From NCBI GenBank assembly GCA_964566175.1, contig CAZMHU010000004.1:1-64000 (forward strand): a stretch of 64,000 nt of DNA, written 5' to 3'. Shown here piece by piece: positions 16,736 to 26,036 of this stretch (position 1 is the first letter of the stretch; the number at the start of each line of letters is the position of its first letter). This stretch comes from SIG589 sp964566175 (GTDB taxonomy: Bacteria > Bacillota > Clostridia > Oscillospirales > Acutalibacteraceae). Under the pieces are notes generated by a model that had not been told where the DNA came from, ran no database searches, and worked only from the letters and a program-made list of their open reading frames with translations. The translations under genes and the position numbers were made by a program.

Positions 16736-18007
16736 ATGAAAATACTTGTTGTTGGCGGCGGCGGCCGTGAGCACGCTATTATAAAAAAACTTAAAGAAAA
16801 CAAAACCGTGACCGAGATTTTTGCACTCCCCGGCAACGGCGGTATTTCCGCCGATGCCGTTTGTGTCGATATCGACGCGAAAAACATTTCGGCTATTGTG
16901 GATTTTGCTGTTGAGAATAAAATCGATTATGCCGTTGTTGCACCCGACGACCCGCTGGTTCTCGGCTGTGTTGACCGTCTTAATAAGTGCGGTATACCCT
17001 GTTTCGGCCCGACATCGGCGGCTGCCGTTATCGAGGGAAGCAAGGTTTTTTCTAAAAATCTTATGAAAAAATACGGCATTCCGACTGCGGCGTATGAAGT
17101 ATTTAACGATATGTCCGCCGCACTGAAATATTTGGAAACCGCACCTATTCCAACCGTTATAAAGGCGGACGGGTTGGCACTCGGCAAGGGCGTTATAATC
17201 GCAGAAACACGTGAAGATGCGATGTCCGCAGTCCGCTCTATGATGGAGGATAAGGTTTTCGGAAAAAGCGGTGACAGCATTGTAATAGAAGAATTTTTGA
17301 CAGGACCCGAGGTTTCGGTGCTTGCCTTTACCGACGGCAAAACCGTTGTCCCTATGGTATCTTCAATGGACCATAAACGTGCGGGCGATAACGATACCGG
17401 TCTTAATACCGGCGGTATGGGTACTATTGCCCCGAACCCATATTATACAGACAGCATAGCAAAAGAATGCACCGAGAAGATATTCCTGCCGACCGTTAAT
17501 GCAATGAATGCAGAGGGCAGAACCTTTAAAGGCTGTCTTTATTTCGGTCTTATGCTCACCGAAACCGGCCCTAAGGTTATCGAATACAACTGTCGTTTCG
17601 GCGACCCCGAAACACAGGTTGTTTTGCCGCTTTTAAAATCGGATTTACTGACCGTAATGCAGGCGGTAACAAACGGAACTCTCTCAGAGACAGAGGTTGA
17701 GTTCAGCACCGACAGTGCCGCTTGCGTTATAATGGCATCGAAAGGCTATCCCACCGCATATGAAAAGGGATATGAAATCACAATTTCCACCGACTGTGCG
17801 AAAAACGTTTATGTTGCGGGTGCTGTTAAAAAGGACGGCAAACTTCTCACAAGCGGTGGCCGCGTTTTGGGCGTTACCGCCGTTGATAAGACCCTTAAGG
17901 GTGCTATTGACAGAGCATACGCGCTTGTGAAAAAAATCAGTTTTGACAATTCATATTATCGTAATGATATAGGTGCCCGCGCTTTGAGGGCTGTGGAGGA
18001 TAAATAA
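16736..18007 (+). CDS. purD: Phosphoribosylamine-glycine ligase (GAR synthetase)
   Basis: PurD (423 residues) is an ATP-grasp ligase joining phosphoribosylamine and glycine. It starts KILVVGGGGREHAI, with the ATP-grasp domain at about 105-325 (KADGLALGKGV, EYNCRFGDPETQ) and a C-terminal barrel-like domain. It acts directly after PurF, whose product is unstable. It starts 48 bp after purH with a GGAGG site and is followed one base later by purL. Confidence 0.96.
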   Translation: MKILVVGGGGREHAIIKKLKENKTVTEIFALPGNGGISADAVCVDIDAKNISAIVDFAVENKIDYAVVAPDDPLVLGCVDRLNKCGIPCFGPTSAAAVIEGSKVFSKNLMKKYGIPTAAYEVFNDMSAALKYLETAPIPTVIKADGLALGKGVIIAETREDAMSAVRSMMEDKVFGKSGDSIVIEEFLTGPEVSVLAFTDGKTVVPMVSSMDHKRAGDNDTGLNTGGMGTIAPNPYYTDSIAKECTEKIFLPTVNAMNAEGRTFKGCLYFGLMLTETGPKVIEYNCRFGDPETQVVLPLLKSDLLTVMQAVTNGTLSETEVEFSTDSAACVIMASKGYPTAYEKGYEITISTDCAKNVYVAGAVKKDGKLLTSGGRVLGVTAVDKTLKGAIDRAYALVKKISFDNSYYRNDIGARALRAVEDK

Positions 18008-18008
18008 T

Positions 18009-21000
18009 ATGGTATACAGAGTTTATGTTGAAAAGAAGAAAGAACTCGCACACGAGGCACACGCGCTTTTGGTCGATGTGCGCGGTCTTCTCGGAATAAC
18101 GGCACTTGAAGATGTTCGTGTTATCAACCGATACGATGCGGAAAATATAACAGAAGAACTTTTTGAATATGCCAAGAAAACCGTTTTCGCCGAACCCCAA
18201 CTCGACATCGCAAGCGCCGATGTTGATTTCGGTAACGCGACGGTTTTTGCGGTTGAGTATCTGCCGGGTCAGTTTGACCAGCGTGCTGACTCCGCCGCTC
18301 AGTGTATTCAGATAATTTCGCAGGGCGAGCGCCCGACCGTTCGCACCGCAAAGGTTTATGCCCTTTACGGAAATTTAAGTACCGGCGAAATCGCGGAAAT
18401 CAAAAAGTATGTTATCAACCCTGTTGAGGCACGTGAGGCTACACTCGAAATGCCTAAAACACTTGCGCTTGATTATACCGTTCCGACCGAGGTTAAAACG
18501 CTTGACGGCTTTACAAAACTCGACCGTGCGGGACTTGAAGCCTTTGTAAAAGATTACGGTCTTGCGATGGATGCAGACGACATTGCTTTCTGTCAGGATT
18601 ATTTCAAAAGTGAACACCGCGATCCTACAATAACCGAAATCCGTATGATAGATACATACTGGTCGGATCACTGCCGCCATACAACCTTTTTGACCGTTAT
18701 CGACGGCGTTAAGTTTGATGACGAACTTTTGCAAAAGGCATATGATGATTATATTGCCGTAAGAGATGAACTCGGACGCACAAAGCCGATTTGTCTTATG
18801 GATCTTGCAACGGTTGCGGTTAAATATCTTAAACGCAACGGCAAGTTGGATAAACTTGACGAATCGGAAGAAATAAATGCCTGTACTGTTAAAATCGAGG
18901 TTGAGGCAGACGGTAAAAAAGAGCCGTGGCTTTTGCTCTTTAAAAACGAAACCCACAATCACCCGACGGAAATTGAGCCGTTCGGCGGTGCGGCAACCTG
19001 CATAGGCGGTGCAATACGTGACCCGCTTTCGGGACGTTCATATGTTTACGGTGCAATGCGTGTTACCGGTGCGGCTGACCCCTTAAAGCCGGTAAGCGAA
19101 ACTATAAAGGGTAAACTCCCTCAGCGCAAAATCGTTACGACAGCCGCCGCGGGATACTCTTCCTACGGTAACCAAATCGGTCTTGCAACCGGTATCGTTG
19201 ACGAAATTTATCACGACGGTTATGCCGCAAAGCGTATGGAAATCGGCGCGGTTATCGCCGCCGCTCCCGAAGAGAATGTGCGTCGTGAAGTACCCGCTGC
19301 GGGGGATATAGTAATACTTCTCGGCGGAAGCACAGGCCGTGACGGAATAGGCGGTGCAACGGGTTCTTCCAAGGCACATAATGCACATTCGGTTGAAACC
19401 TGCGGTGCCGAGGTACAAAAGGGAAATGCTCCGGAAGAGCGTAAACTTCAGCGTCTTTTCCGCAGTAAAGAAGTTTGCCGTATGATAAAGCGCTGTAACG
19501 ATTTCGGCGCAGGCGGTGTTTCGGTTGCCGTGGGCGAACTTGCCGACGGACTTGAAATTGACCTTAATGCAGTACCGAAAAAGTACGAGGGACTTGACGG
19601 CACAGAACTTGCAATAAGCGAATCGCAGGAGCGTATGGCTGTTGTTGTTGAGCCGGAAAATGTTGAAAAGTTCCTTTCTCTTGCCGAAAAGGAAAACTTA
19701 AAGGCCTGTCCCGTTGCCGTTGTTAAGGCAGAACCTCGCCTTGTTATGAATTGGAACGGCAAGAAGATTGTCGATATAAGCCGCGAATTTTTAAATTCCA
19801 ACGGAGCTGATAAGCACATTACCGTTGCTCCCGAAAAACCGAAGGATTACAAAAAGACCGTAACAGGCAGTTTCACCGATAATTATAAAGTGTTGGCGAG
19901 TGATCTGAACGTTTGCTCAAAGAGGGGACTGTCCGAACGCTTTGACTCAACAATCGGTGCCGGTACGGTGCTTATGCCTTTCGGCGGTAAAAACCAACTC
20001 ACTCCCATTCAGGCAATGGTTCAGAAGATTTCAACCGAGGTTAAGCATACCGATTGCTGTTCGTATATGGCTTGGGGATATAACCCCTTTATAACCGAAA
20101 AGAGCCCCTACCACGGTGCATACTTGGCAGTTGTTGAGTCGGTTTGCAAACTCATTGCAACCGGTGCGAGTTTCGAAGACGTATATTTAACATTCCAAGA
20201 ATATTTCCCGCATCCCGGAAAGGACGAAAAGCGTTGGGGTATGCCGCTTGCCGCTCTGCTCGGTGCTTTTGAGGCACAGAAAGATTACGGTATCGGCTCT
20301 ATCGGCGGTAAAGACTCAATGAGCGGTAGTTTTGAAGACCTCGACGTTCCTCCTACTCTCGTTTCTTTCGCCGTTACAACGGGAAAGACAAGCGAGGTCA
20401 TTTCGCCCGAGTTTAAGTCTGCGGGCAACAAAGTCGTGCTTATAAAACCCGAATATGACCAAAACGGCTTGCCGATTACAGAGTCGGTTATGGCTTTGTT
20501 TGAAAAAGTAACAGCACTTATGCGTCAGGGAAAAGCGGTTTCAGCATACACACCGACACTCGGCGGCATAGGCGAGGCTGTTATGAAAATGGCTTTCGGA
20601 AACGGTCTCGGCTTTAAATATGAAAATGATATTTCACTTGATGAAATTTTCGGCTATAATTATGCCGCATTTTTGCTTGAAGTAACCGAAGATGTTGACG
20701 GTGCGACCATTTTGGGAACGGTAACCGATGACGGAAAAATCATCCGTGGGGACGAAGCACTTGATTTGTCAGCCTTGCTCGGAATTTATGAAGATAAACT
20801 CGAGAGTGTTTACAGTTGTAATATTCCGTCCGACAACAAGAAGATTGAAAACTTTGAATACAAAGCAACTTCTTATCCGGCACCCGCAATCAAGGTTGCA
20901 AAACCGAAAGTTCTCATTCCCGCATTCCCCGGAACAAACTGTGAATACGACTCCGCAAAGGCTGTACGTGATGCCGGCGCAGAAGCCGAAATCATAGTTA

Positions 21001-21698
21001 TAAACAATCTGAACGCACAGGGAATACAAAAATCCGTTGACCGTTTTGCCGACGCACTGAAAGATGCCCAAATGGTATTTATTCCGGGCGGATTTTCCGG
21101 CGGTGACGAGCCAGACGGAAGCGGCAAGTTTATAACCGCATTCTTCCGCAATGCAGCAATTAAGGACGGCGTGCACGAACTTCTCGAAAAGCGTGACGGA
21201 CTTATGTGCGGAATTTGTAACGGTTTCCAAGCACTTATAAAACTCGGTCTTGTTCCTTACGGTAAAATAATCGATACCGATGAGAACTGCCCGACGCTGA
21301 CCTTTAACACAATCGCACGCCACCAGTCACGCATAGTACGTACACGTGTTGCTTCAAACAAATCGCCGTGGCTGTCGCTCACAAACGTAGGCGATGTTTA
21401 CAGCGTGCCGATATCACACGGTGAGGGACGTTTCCTCGCAAGCGATGAACTTATTGCAAGTCTTGCGAAAAACGGTCAAATCGCAACACAGTATGTTGAC
21501 CTTGAAGGCAATGCGACCGATGATATTCACTTTAATCCCAACGATTCGATGTGTGCCATTGAGGGTATAACTTCGCCCGACGGCAGAGTATTCGGTAAAA
21601 TGGGACACAGCGAGCGTATAGGAAAAGGTCTTTACAAAAATGTTATCGGCGAGTATGATATACGTATGTTTGAGGCCGCAGTACGTTATTTTAAATAG
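18009..21698 (+). CDS. purL: FGAM synthase, PurS-PurL-PurQ fusion type
   Basis: At 1229 residues this is the single-chain FGAM synthase of the Clostridia type, converting FGAR and glutamine to FGAM. The N-terminal PurS-like region covers roughly residues 1-150. The synthetase core includes DTYWSDHCRHTTF (about 216-228) and FKNETHNHPTEIEPFGG (about 310-326), and the second half contains GGKDSMSG. The C-terminal glutaminase (about 975-1229) has IPGGFSGGDE and nucleophile Cys1070 in CGICNGFQ, so here, unlike PurF, the glutaminase looks intact. GGAGG sits in the tail of purD. Confidence 0.96.
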   Translation: MVYRVYVEKKKELAHEAHALLVDVRGLLGITALEDVRVINRYDAENITEELFEYAKKTVFAEPQLDIASADVDFGNATVFAVEYLPGQFDQRADSAAQCIQIISQGERPTVRTAKVYALYGNLSTGEIAEIKKYVINPVEAREATLEMPKTLALDYTVPTEVKTLDGFTKLDRAGLEAFVKDYGLAMDADDIAFCQDYFKSEHRDPTITEIRMIDTYWSDHCRHTTFLTVIDGVKFDDELLQKAYDDYIAVRDELGRTKPICLMDLATVAVKYLKRNGKLDKLDESEEINACTVKIEVEADGKKEPWLLLFKNETHNHPTEIEPFGGAATCIGGAIRDPLSGRSYVYGAMRVTGAADPLKPVSETIKGKLPQRKIVTTAAAGYSSYGNQIGLATGIVDEIYHDGYAAKRMEIGAVIAAAPEENVRREVPAAGDIVILLGGSTGRDGIGGATGSSKAHNAHSVETCGAEVQKGNAPEERKLQRLFRSKEVCRMIKRCNDFGAGGVSVAVGELADGLEIDLNAVPKKYEGLDGTELAISESQERMAVVVEPENVEKFLSLAEKENLKACPVAVVKAEPRLVMNWNGKKIVDISREFLNSNGADKHITVAPEKPKDYKKTVTGSFTDNYKVLASDLNVCSKRGLSERFDSTIGAGTVLMPFGGKNQLTPIQAMVQKISTEVKHTDCCSYMAWGYNPFITEKSPYHGAYLAVVESVCKLIATGASFEDVYLTFQEYFPHPGKDEKRWGMPLAALLGAFEAQKDYGIGSIGGKDSMSGSFEDLDVPPTLVSFAVTTGKTSEVISPEFKSAGNKVVLIKPEYDQNGLPITESVMALFEKVTALMRQGKAVSAYTPTLGGIGEAVMKMAFGNGLGFKYENDISLDEIFGYNYAAFLLEVTEDVDGATILGTVTDDGKIIRGDEALDLSALLGIYEDKLESVYSCNIPSDNKKIENFEYKATSYPAPAIKVAKPKVLIPAFPGTNCEYDSAKAVRDAGAEAEIIVINNLNAQGIQKSVDRFADALKDAQMVFIPGGFSGGDEPDGSGKFITAFFRNAAIKDGVHELLEKRDGLMCGICNGFQALIKLGLVPYGKIIDTDENCPTLTFNTIARHQSRIVRTRVASNKSPWLSLTNVGDVYSVPISHGEGRFLASDELIASLAKNGQIATQYVDLEGNATDDIHFNPNDSMCAIEGITSPDGRVFGKMGHSERIGKGLYKNVIGEYDIRMFEAAVRYFK

Positions 21699-21709
21699 GA
21701 GGAAGCATT

Positions 21710-23386
21710 ATGGGCTATAAAACCGATATTGAAATAGCACAGGAGTGCAAAATGCGCCCGATAGGGGAGATTGCCGCCGCCGCACACGTCGACGAAAAAT
21801 ATCTTGAACAGTACGGAAGATACAAGGCGAAAATCGATCCCCGCCTTTTGACGGAAACAGACCGCAAAGACGGAAAACTGATTTTGGTAACGGCTATTAC
21901 CCCCACACCGGCAGGTGAAGGTAAAACAACTACTACAATAGGTCTTGCCGACGGACTTAAACGCATCGGCAAGGATGTCACGGTTGCACTCAGAGAGCCG
22001 TCGCTCGGCCCTGTGTTCGGTGTCAAGGGCGGTGCCGCCGGAGGCGGTTATGCTCAGGTTGTGCCTATGGAGGATATAAATCTCCACTTCACAGGTGACT
22101 TTCATGCTATCGGTGCCGCAAACAATCTGCTTGCGGCAATGCTCGATAATCACATTCAGCAGGGCAACGCTCTCGAAATTGATGTCCGCAAAATAACGTG
22201 GAAACGCTGTGTGGATATGAATGACAGACAACTTCGCTTTATCGTTGACGGTATGGGCGGCAAGGTGAACGGCGTTCCCCGCGAGGACGGCTTTGATATT
22301 ACCGTTGCATCGGAGATTATGGCGGTACTTTGCCTTTCAACCTCAATAACCGATTTGAAGGAAAGACTTTCTCGCATTATTGTAGGTTATACATACGATG
22401 ACCAACCTGTGACCTGCGGACAGTTAAAAGCGGCGGGCGCTATGACGGCATTGCTTAAAGATGCGATAAAGCCTAATCTTGTTCAAACGCTTGAGGGCAC
22501 ACCCGCATTTGTTCACGGCGGCCCGTTTGCCAATATAGCACACGGTTGTAATTCGGTTATGGCTACACGCCTTGCGCTTAAAATGGGCGACTACACCGTT
22601 ACCGAGGCAGGCTTCGGTGCAGACCTCGGTGCGGAGAAGTTCTTGGATATTAAGTGCCGTATGGCGGGACTCACTCCCGATGCCGTTGTTATGGTTGCAA
22701 CCGTACGTGCCCTTAAAATGCACGGCGGACTTGCAAAAACCGAACTAGCAACAGAGGATTTGGCGGCACTGGAACGCGGTATTCCAAATCTGCTCCGTCA
22801 CGTTGCGAACATTAAAAACGTTTATAAATTGCCTTGTGTTGTTGCGGTAAACCGTTTCCCGACCGACACAGACAGCGAAATTGATTTTATAATTTCAAAG
22901 TGTAATGAACTCGGCGTTAATACCGTCCTTTCGACCGTATGGGCAGACGGCGGCAAGGGCGGAGAAGATTTAGCACGTGAAGTTGTACGCCTGTGCGATG
23001 AGGAAAAGGGTGACTTTACCTATTCGTATGACCTTGATTGCTCTATTGAAGAAAAGATAGAAGCGGTTGTTAAAAAGGTATATGGCGGTGACGGTGTAAC
23101 ACTTATGCCCGCTGCAAAAAAACAGATTGAAAATCTGACAAAACTCGGGTTTGATAAGTGCCCTGTTTGCATTGCGAAGACGCAGTACAGTTTTTCGGAT
23201 GACCCGACAAAACTCGGCGCACCGAGCGGATTTAAAGTTACCGTTAAAAACGTTAAAATTTCCGCAGGTGCAGGCTTTATAGTTGTGCTCACGGGCGATA
23301 TTTTGACAATGCCCGGTCTGCCGAAAACACCTGCGGCAGAGCGCATTGACGTTGACGAAAACGGCAAAATAACAGGATTGTTTTAA
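21710..23386 (+). CDS. fhs: Formate-tetrahydrofolate ligase
   Basis: The 558-residue enzyme makes 10-formyl-THF from formate, THF and ATP. The nucleotide-binding loop TPTPAGEGKTTTT is at residues 64-76, and REPSLGPVFGVKGGAAGGGY follows, as in the family. It is the last gene of the pur operon (AGGAGG site, 11 bp after purL) and is followed by a terminator. It supplies the one-carbon donor for PurN and the AICAR formyltransferase, which explains its place under a ZTP riboswitch. Confidence 0.97.
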   Translation: MGYKTDIEIAQECKMRPIGEIAAAAHVDEKYLEQYGRYKAKIDPRLLTETDRKDGKLILVTAITPTPAGEGKTTTTIGLADGLKRIGKDVTVALREPSLGPVFGVKGGAAGGGYAQVVPMEDINLHFTGDFHAIGAANNLLAAMLDNHIQQGNALEIDVRKITWKRCVDMNDRQLRFIVDGMGGKVNGVPREDGFDITVASEIMAVLCLSTSITDLKERLSRIIVGYTYDDQPVTCGQLKAAGAMTALLKDAIKPNLVQTLEGTPAFVHGGPFANIAHGCNSVMATRLALKMGDYTVTEAGFGADLGAEKFLDIKCRMAGLTPDAVVMVATVRALKMHGGLAKTELATEDLAALERGIPNLLRHVANIKNVYKLPCVVAVNRFPTDTDSEIDFIISKCNELGVNTVLSTVWADGGKGGEDLAREVVRLCDEEKGDFTYSYDLDCSIEEKIEAVVKKVYGGDGVTLMPAAKKQIENLTKLGFDKCPVCIAKTQYSFSDDPTKLGAPSGFKVTVKNVKISAGAGFIVVLTGDILTMPGLPKTPAAERIDVDENGKITGLF

Positions 23387-23391
23387 TGTAT

Positions 23392-23426
23392 AGCGGGGCA
23401 GAACTTTGCGTGTCTGCTCCGCTTTT
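23392..23426 (+). terminator. Terminator of the pur operon
   Basis: An 11-bp stem (23392-23402 with 23413-23423, one G-T pair) is followed by four T residues, six bases after the fhs stop. Confidence 0.85.
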
Positions 23427-23457
23427 AAAAAAGCGAGAAATTTTGTCAAAAAAAGCA

Positions 23458-23486
23458 TTGACAATACTGCTTTAAAGTGCTACAAT
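23458..23486 (+). promoter_or_regulatory. Promoter of the ilv-leu operon
   Basis: TTGACA (23458-23463) and TACAAT (23481-23486) are separated by 17 bases. The predicted transcript has a leader of about 275 nt before ilvB. Confidence 0.88.
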
Positions 23487-23538
23487 AAATTTGTAAAAAA
23501 TACAACCGAAGTTTCGGTTTGGATTGTCGGCGGTTATT

Positions 23539-23634
23539 ATGGTATCAAATTTTGCGATAATTTGCATAGCAATAGTAAGCATTATTCTACTAGTCGTGAA
23601 GAACAGTATGAATAGTGCTAAAAGTTGTGCCTAA
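23539..23634 (+). CDS. Ile/Leu/Val-rich leader peptide of the ilv-leu operon
   Basis: A 31-codon frame between the promoter and a terminator encodes MVSNFAIICIAIVS followed by IILLVVKNSMNS and a short tail. About 14 of the first 20 residues are hydrophobic, and the run Ile-Ile-Leu-Leu-Val-Val (codons 15-20) contains all three end products of the operon. Many of these codons are ATA and CTA. The ribosome site is weak (GGCGG, 5 bp upstream). Ribosome stalling at these codons when a charged branched-chain tRNA is scarce would favour an antiterminator. The rival RNA pairings were not resolved. No T-box sequence is present. Confidence 0.75.
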   Translation: MVSNFAIICIAIVSIILLVVKNSMNSAKSCA

Positions 23635-23706
23635 ATTGCAAGAGCGTGTTTTAAGCGGATATTGTTATAAATCACCGTTAAAACCCCAAAATGTATGTGT
23701 TTGCAA

Positions 23707-23742
23707 GCCTATGGTCTAAACTTTTAGATCATAGGCTTTTTT
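23707..23742 (+). terminator. Attenuator terminator before ilvB
   Basis: GCCTATGGTCTAA (23707-23719) pairs with TTAGATCATAGGC (23724-23736), 13 bp with one G-U, followed by six T residues. It lies between the leader peptide and the ilvB ribosome binding site, so it can only act on ilv transcription. Confidence 0.9.
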
Positions 23743-23767
23743 GTTTAAATTCAAGGAGGAATTTCCA

Positions 23768-25474
23768 ATGCAAATGACAGGTGCAAAAATATTGATGGAG
23801 TGCCTTATCGAGCAGGGTGTTGATACTGTTTTCGGTTATCCCGGCGGCACGATACTCAATGTTTATGACGAACTTTACAAATACGGAGGAAAAATCAACC
23901 ATATCCTCACTTCTCACGAGCAGGGTGCGGCTCACGCCGCCGACGGTTATGCGAGAAGCACCGGCAAGGTAGGTGTTTGCTTTGCTACATCCGGTCCGGG
24001 CGCAACAAACCTCACCACAGGCATTGCAACCGCCTCTATGGACTCATCGCCCGTAATCTTCATTTCCTGTAACGTTGCGGAAAATCTTATGGGTAAAGAT
24101 TCGTTCCAAGAGGTTGATATTACGGGTATTACGATGCCGATAACAAAGTGCAATTATCTTGTGCGCAATGTTGAAGATTTGGCTGATATCGTCCGTGAGG
24201 CTTTCGCCATTGCAAAGAGCGGACGTCCCGGCCCTGTGTTTATTGATATTTTGAAAAACGTCACTGCCGAAAAGGCGGAGTATGAGCCTTTGCCGGTTTC
24301 GAAACACAAAAACAGCGGAAGACTTGCGGCACTTATGAAACGTTCTTCATACGATTTCAAGCCGCCCGCTCCGAATGACAGTGATATCGATATTCTTGCC
24401 GATATGATTAAAGAGTCGAAAAAACCGCTCCTTATTTGCGGCGGCGGTGTTGTCAGAGGACGTGCACAGGCTGAATTTACCGAATTTGCCGAAAAAATTG
24501 ACGCACCGGTTGCAATAACCCTTATGGGGGCGGGCGGCTTTAAGGGCAGAAATCCGCTCACGACCGGAATGATAGGTATGCACGGTTCGCAGGCTTCGAA
24601 TATGGCGTGTGACGGTTGCGATTTGCTTATTGCCGTCGGTTGCCGTTTTTCTGACAGGGTCGCGCTTAAACCGGAAAGTTTTGCCGCACAGGCAAAAATT
24701 GTCCAAATTGATATTGACCGTGCCGAAATCAACAAAAACGTAAAGACAGACCATCATATAGTGGGCGATGCGAAACTTGTGCTTTCACTGCTTAACGAAC
24801 GCCTTTTGCAGGAAGACCACACCGAATGGAAAAAATACGTATTCTCTTTTAAAACCGAAACGGAATACGATGAGGACGGCAAAACCCTGACCCCGAAACA
24901 GATTTTAAGTGCTATTGCAAAACTGATGCCGTCGGATACTATTGTTGCAACCGATGTAGGACAGCACCAGATGTGGGCGATACAGCATTTCCATTTTGAT
25001 TATCCGGGTCAACTTTTGACATCGGGTGGTTTCGGCACAATGGGCTTCGGACTCGGTGCGGCAATAGGTGCTAAAGTAGGCAATCCCGAAAAAACCGTAA
25101 TACATATTACGGGCGACGGTTCTTTCAGAATGAACTGTAACGAACTTGCCGTTGAACAGCATTATGACATTCCGATTATCACATTTATTTTCAACAATAA
25201 AACGCTTGGAATGGTGCGTCAGTGGCAAAATCTTATTTACGATAAACATTATTCGCAGACCACTCTCACGCACGGTCCCGATTTTATAAAACTTGCAGAA
25301 GCATACGGGCTTGGCGGTAGTAGAGTTTCTACGGTGGACGAACTTGAGGCGGCGATAAAGAAGGCTGTTTCCTGCGGTCACGGCTACGTTATCGACTGTG
25401 CGATAGATATGGATGAGATGGTACGCCCGATGGTTGGCGGCGGAAGTCACATCACAAAGTTTATAGTATGTTAG
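23768..25474 (+). CDS. ilvB: Acetolactate synthase, large subunit
   Basis: IlvB (568 residues) is the thiamine-diphosphate enzyme making acetolactate or acetohydroxybutyrate. The cofactor-activating Glu51 is in SHEQGAAHAADGYAR, and the ThDP/Mg motif GDGSFRMN begins near residue 449 and ends in FIFNN. AAGGAGG fixes the ATG at 23768; an in-frame ATG 27 bp upstream falls in the terminator. It is the first structural gene behind the attenuator and pairs with ilvN 10 bp downstream. Confidence 0.96.
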   Translation: MQMTGAKILMECLIEQGVDTVFGYPGGTILNVYDELYKYGGKINHILTSHEQGAAHAADGYARSTGKVGVCFATSGPGATNLTTGIATASMDSSPVIFISCNVAENLMGKDSFQEVDITGITMPITKCNYLVRNVEDLADIVREAFAIAKSGRPGPVFIDILKNVTAEKAEYEPLPVSKHKNSGRLAALMKRSSYDFKPPAPNDSDIDILADMIKESKKPLLICGGGVVRGRAQAEFTEFAEKIDAPVAITLMGAGGFKGRNPLTTGMIGMHGSQASNMACDGCDLLIAVGCRFSDRVALKPESFAAQAKIVQIDIDRAEINKNVKTDHHIVGDAKLVLSLLNERLLQEDHTEWKKYVFSFKTETEYDEDGKTLTPKQILSAIAKLMPSDTIVATDVGQHQMWAIQHFHFDYPGQLLTSGGFGTMGFGLGAAIGAKVGNPEKTVIHITGDGSFRMNCNELAVEQHYDIPIITFIFNNKTLGMVRQWQNLIYDKHYSQTTLTHGPDFIKLAEAYGLGGSRVSTVDELEAAIKKAVSCGHGYVIDCAIDMDEMVRPMVGGGSHITKFIVC

Positions 25475-25484
25475 GAGGACGGAA

Positions 25485-26036
25485 ATGGACGAAGTAAAAA
25501 GACATACGCTTGCGGCGATTGTCGATAACGAGGCGGGCGTACTTTCACAGGTATCACGTCTTTTCTCGCGCAAGGGATACAATATCGAATCGCTTGCCGT
25601 CGGCACGACCGATACCCCCGAAACCTCGCGCATAACCATTGAGGTTATGGCGGACGACGACCATATAAAACTGCTTGCAAATCAGTTAAGAAAACTTTTT
25701 CCGGTTCATTCGGTAAAGGTGCTGACGCCCGAAAAATCAATTCGCAGACAGTTGGTTCTGTTCAAGGTACGCGCTCCAAACAGTGCGGTGCGCAACGAGG
25801 TTATCCAAATAGCAAATATATTCAGAGCAAATATTCTGGATGTTTGTATAGGCTCTTTGACACTTGCCATAATAGGCGATGAGTCAAAGACCGAGGCAAT
25901 GGAAAAAATTCTGGAGGAGTTTGAGGTTTGCGAACTTGTGCGAACAGGTATCGTTGCCCTCGAACGAGGACAGGAAACAATTTATGATGAAACAAAAGAA
26001 AAGGGAGAGTTCAACTATGGCAAAAATGTATTATGA
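25485..26036 (+). CDS. ilvN: Acetolactate synthase, regulatory small subunit
   Basis: The 183-residue protein has an N-terminal ACT domain (about 6-80: VDNEAGVLSQVSRLFSRKGYNIESL) and the C-terminal ALS_ss domain (about 85-165). It activates IlvB and carries feedback inhibition by valine or similar. AGGAGG precedes the ATG. Its last 20 bases overlap the start of ilvC. The longer form with both domains is typical of Firmicutes. Confidence 0.95.
   Translation: MDEVKRHTLAAIVDNEAGVLSQVSRLFSRKGYNIESLAVGTTDTPETSRITIEVMADDDHIKLLANQLRKLFPVHSVKVLTPEKSIRRQLVLFKVRAPNSAVRNEVIQIANIFRANILDVCIGSLTLAIIGDESKTEAMEKILEEFEVCELVRTGIVALERGQETIYDETKEKGEFNYGKNVL

Noticed and set aside
23487..23767. T-box riboswitch in the ilv-leu leader
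   Set aside because: No conserved T-box sequence (GGTGGTACCGCG type) or AGTA/specifier arrangement is visible; the leader peptide and terminator explain the region better.
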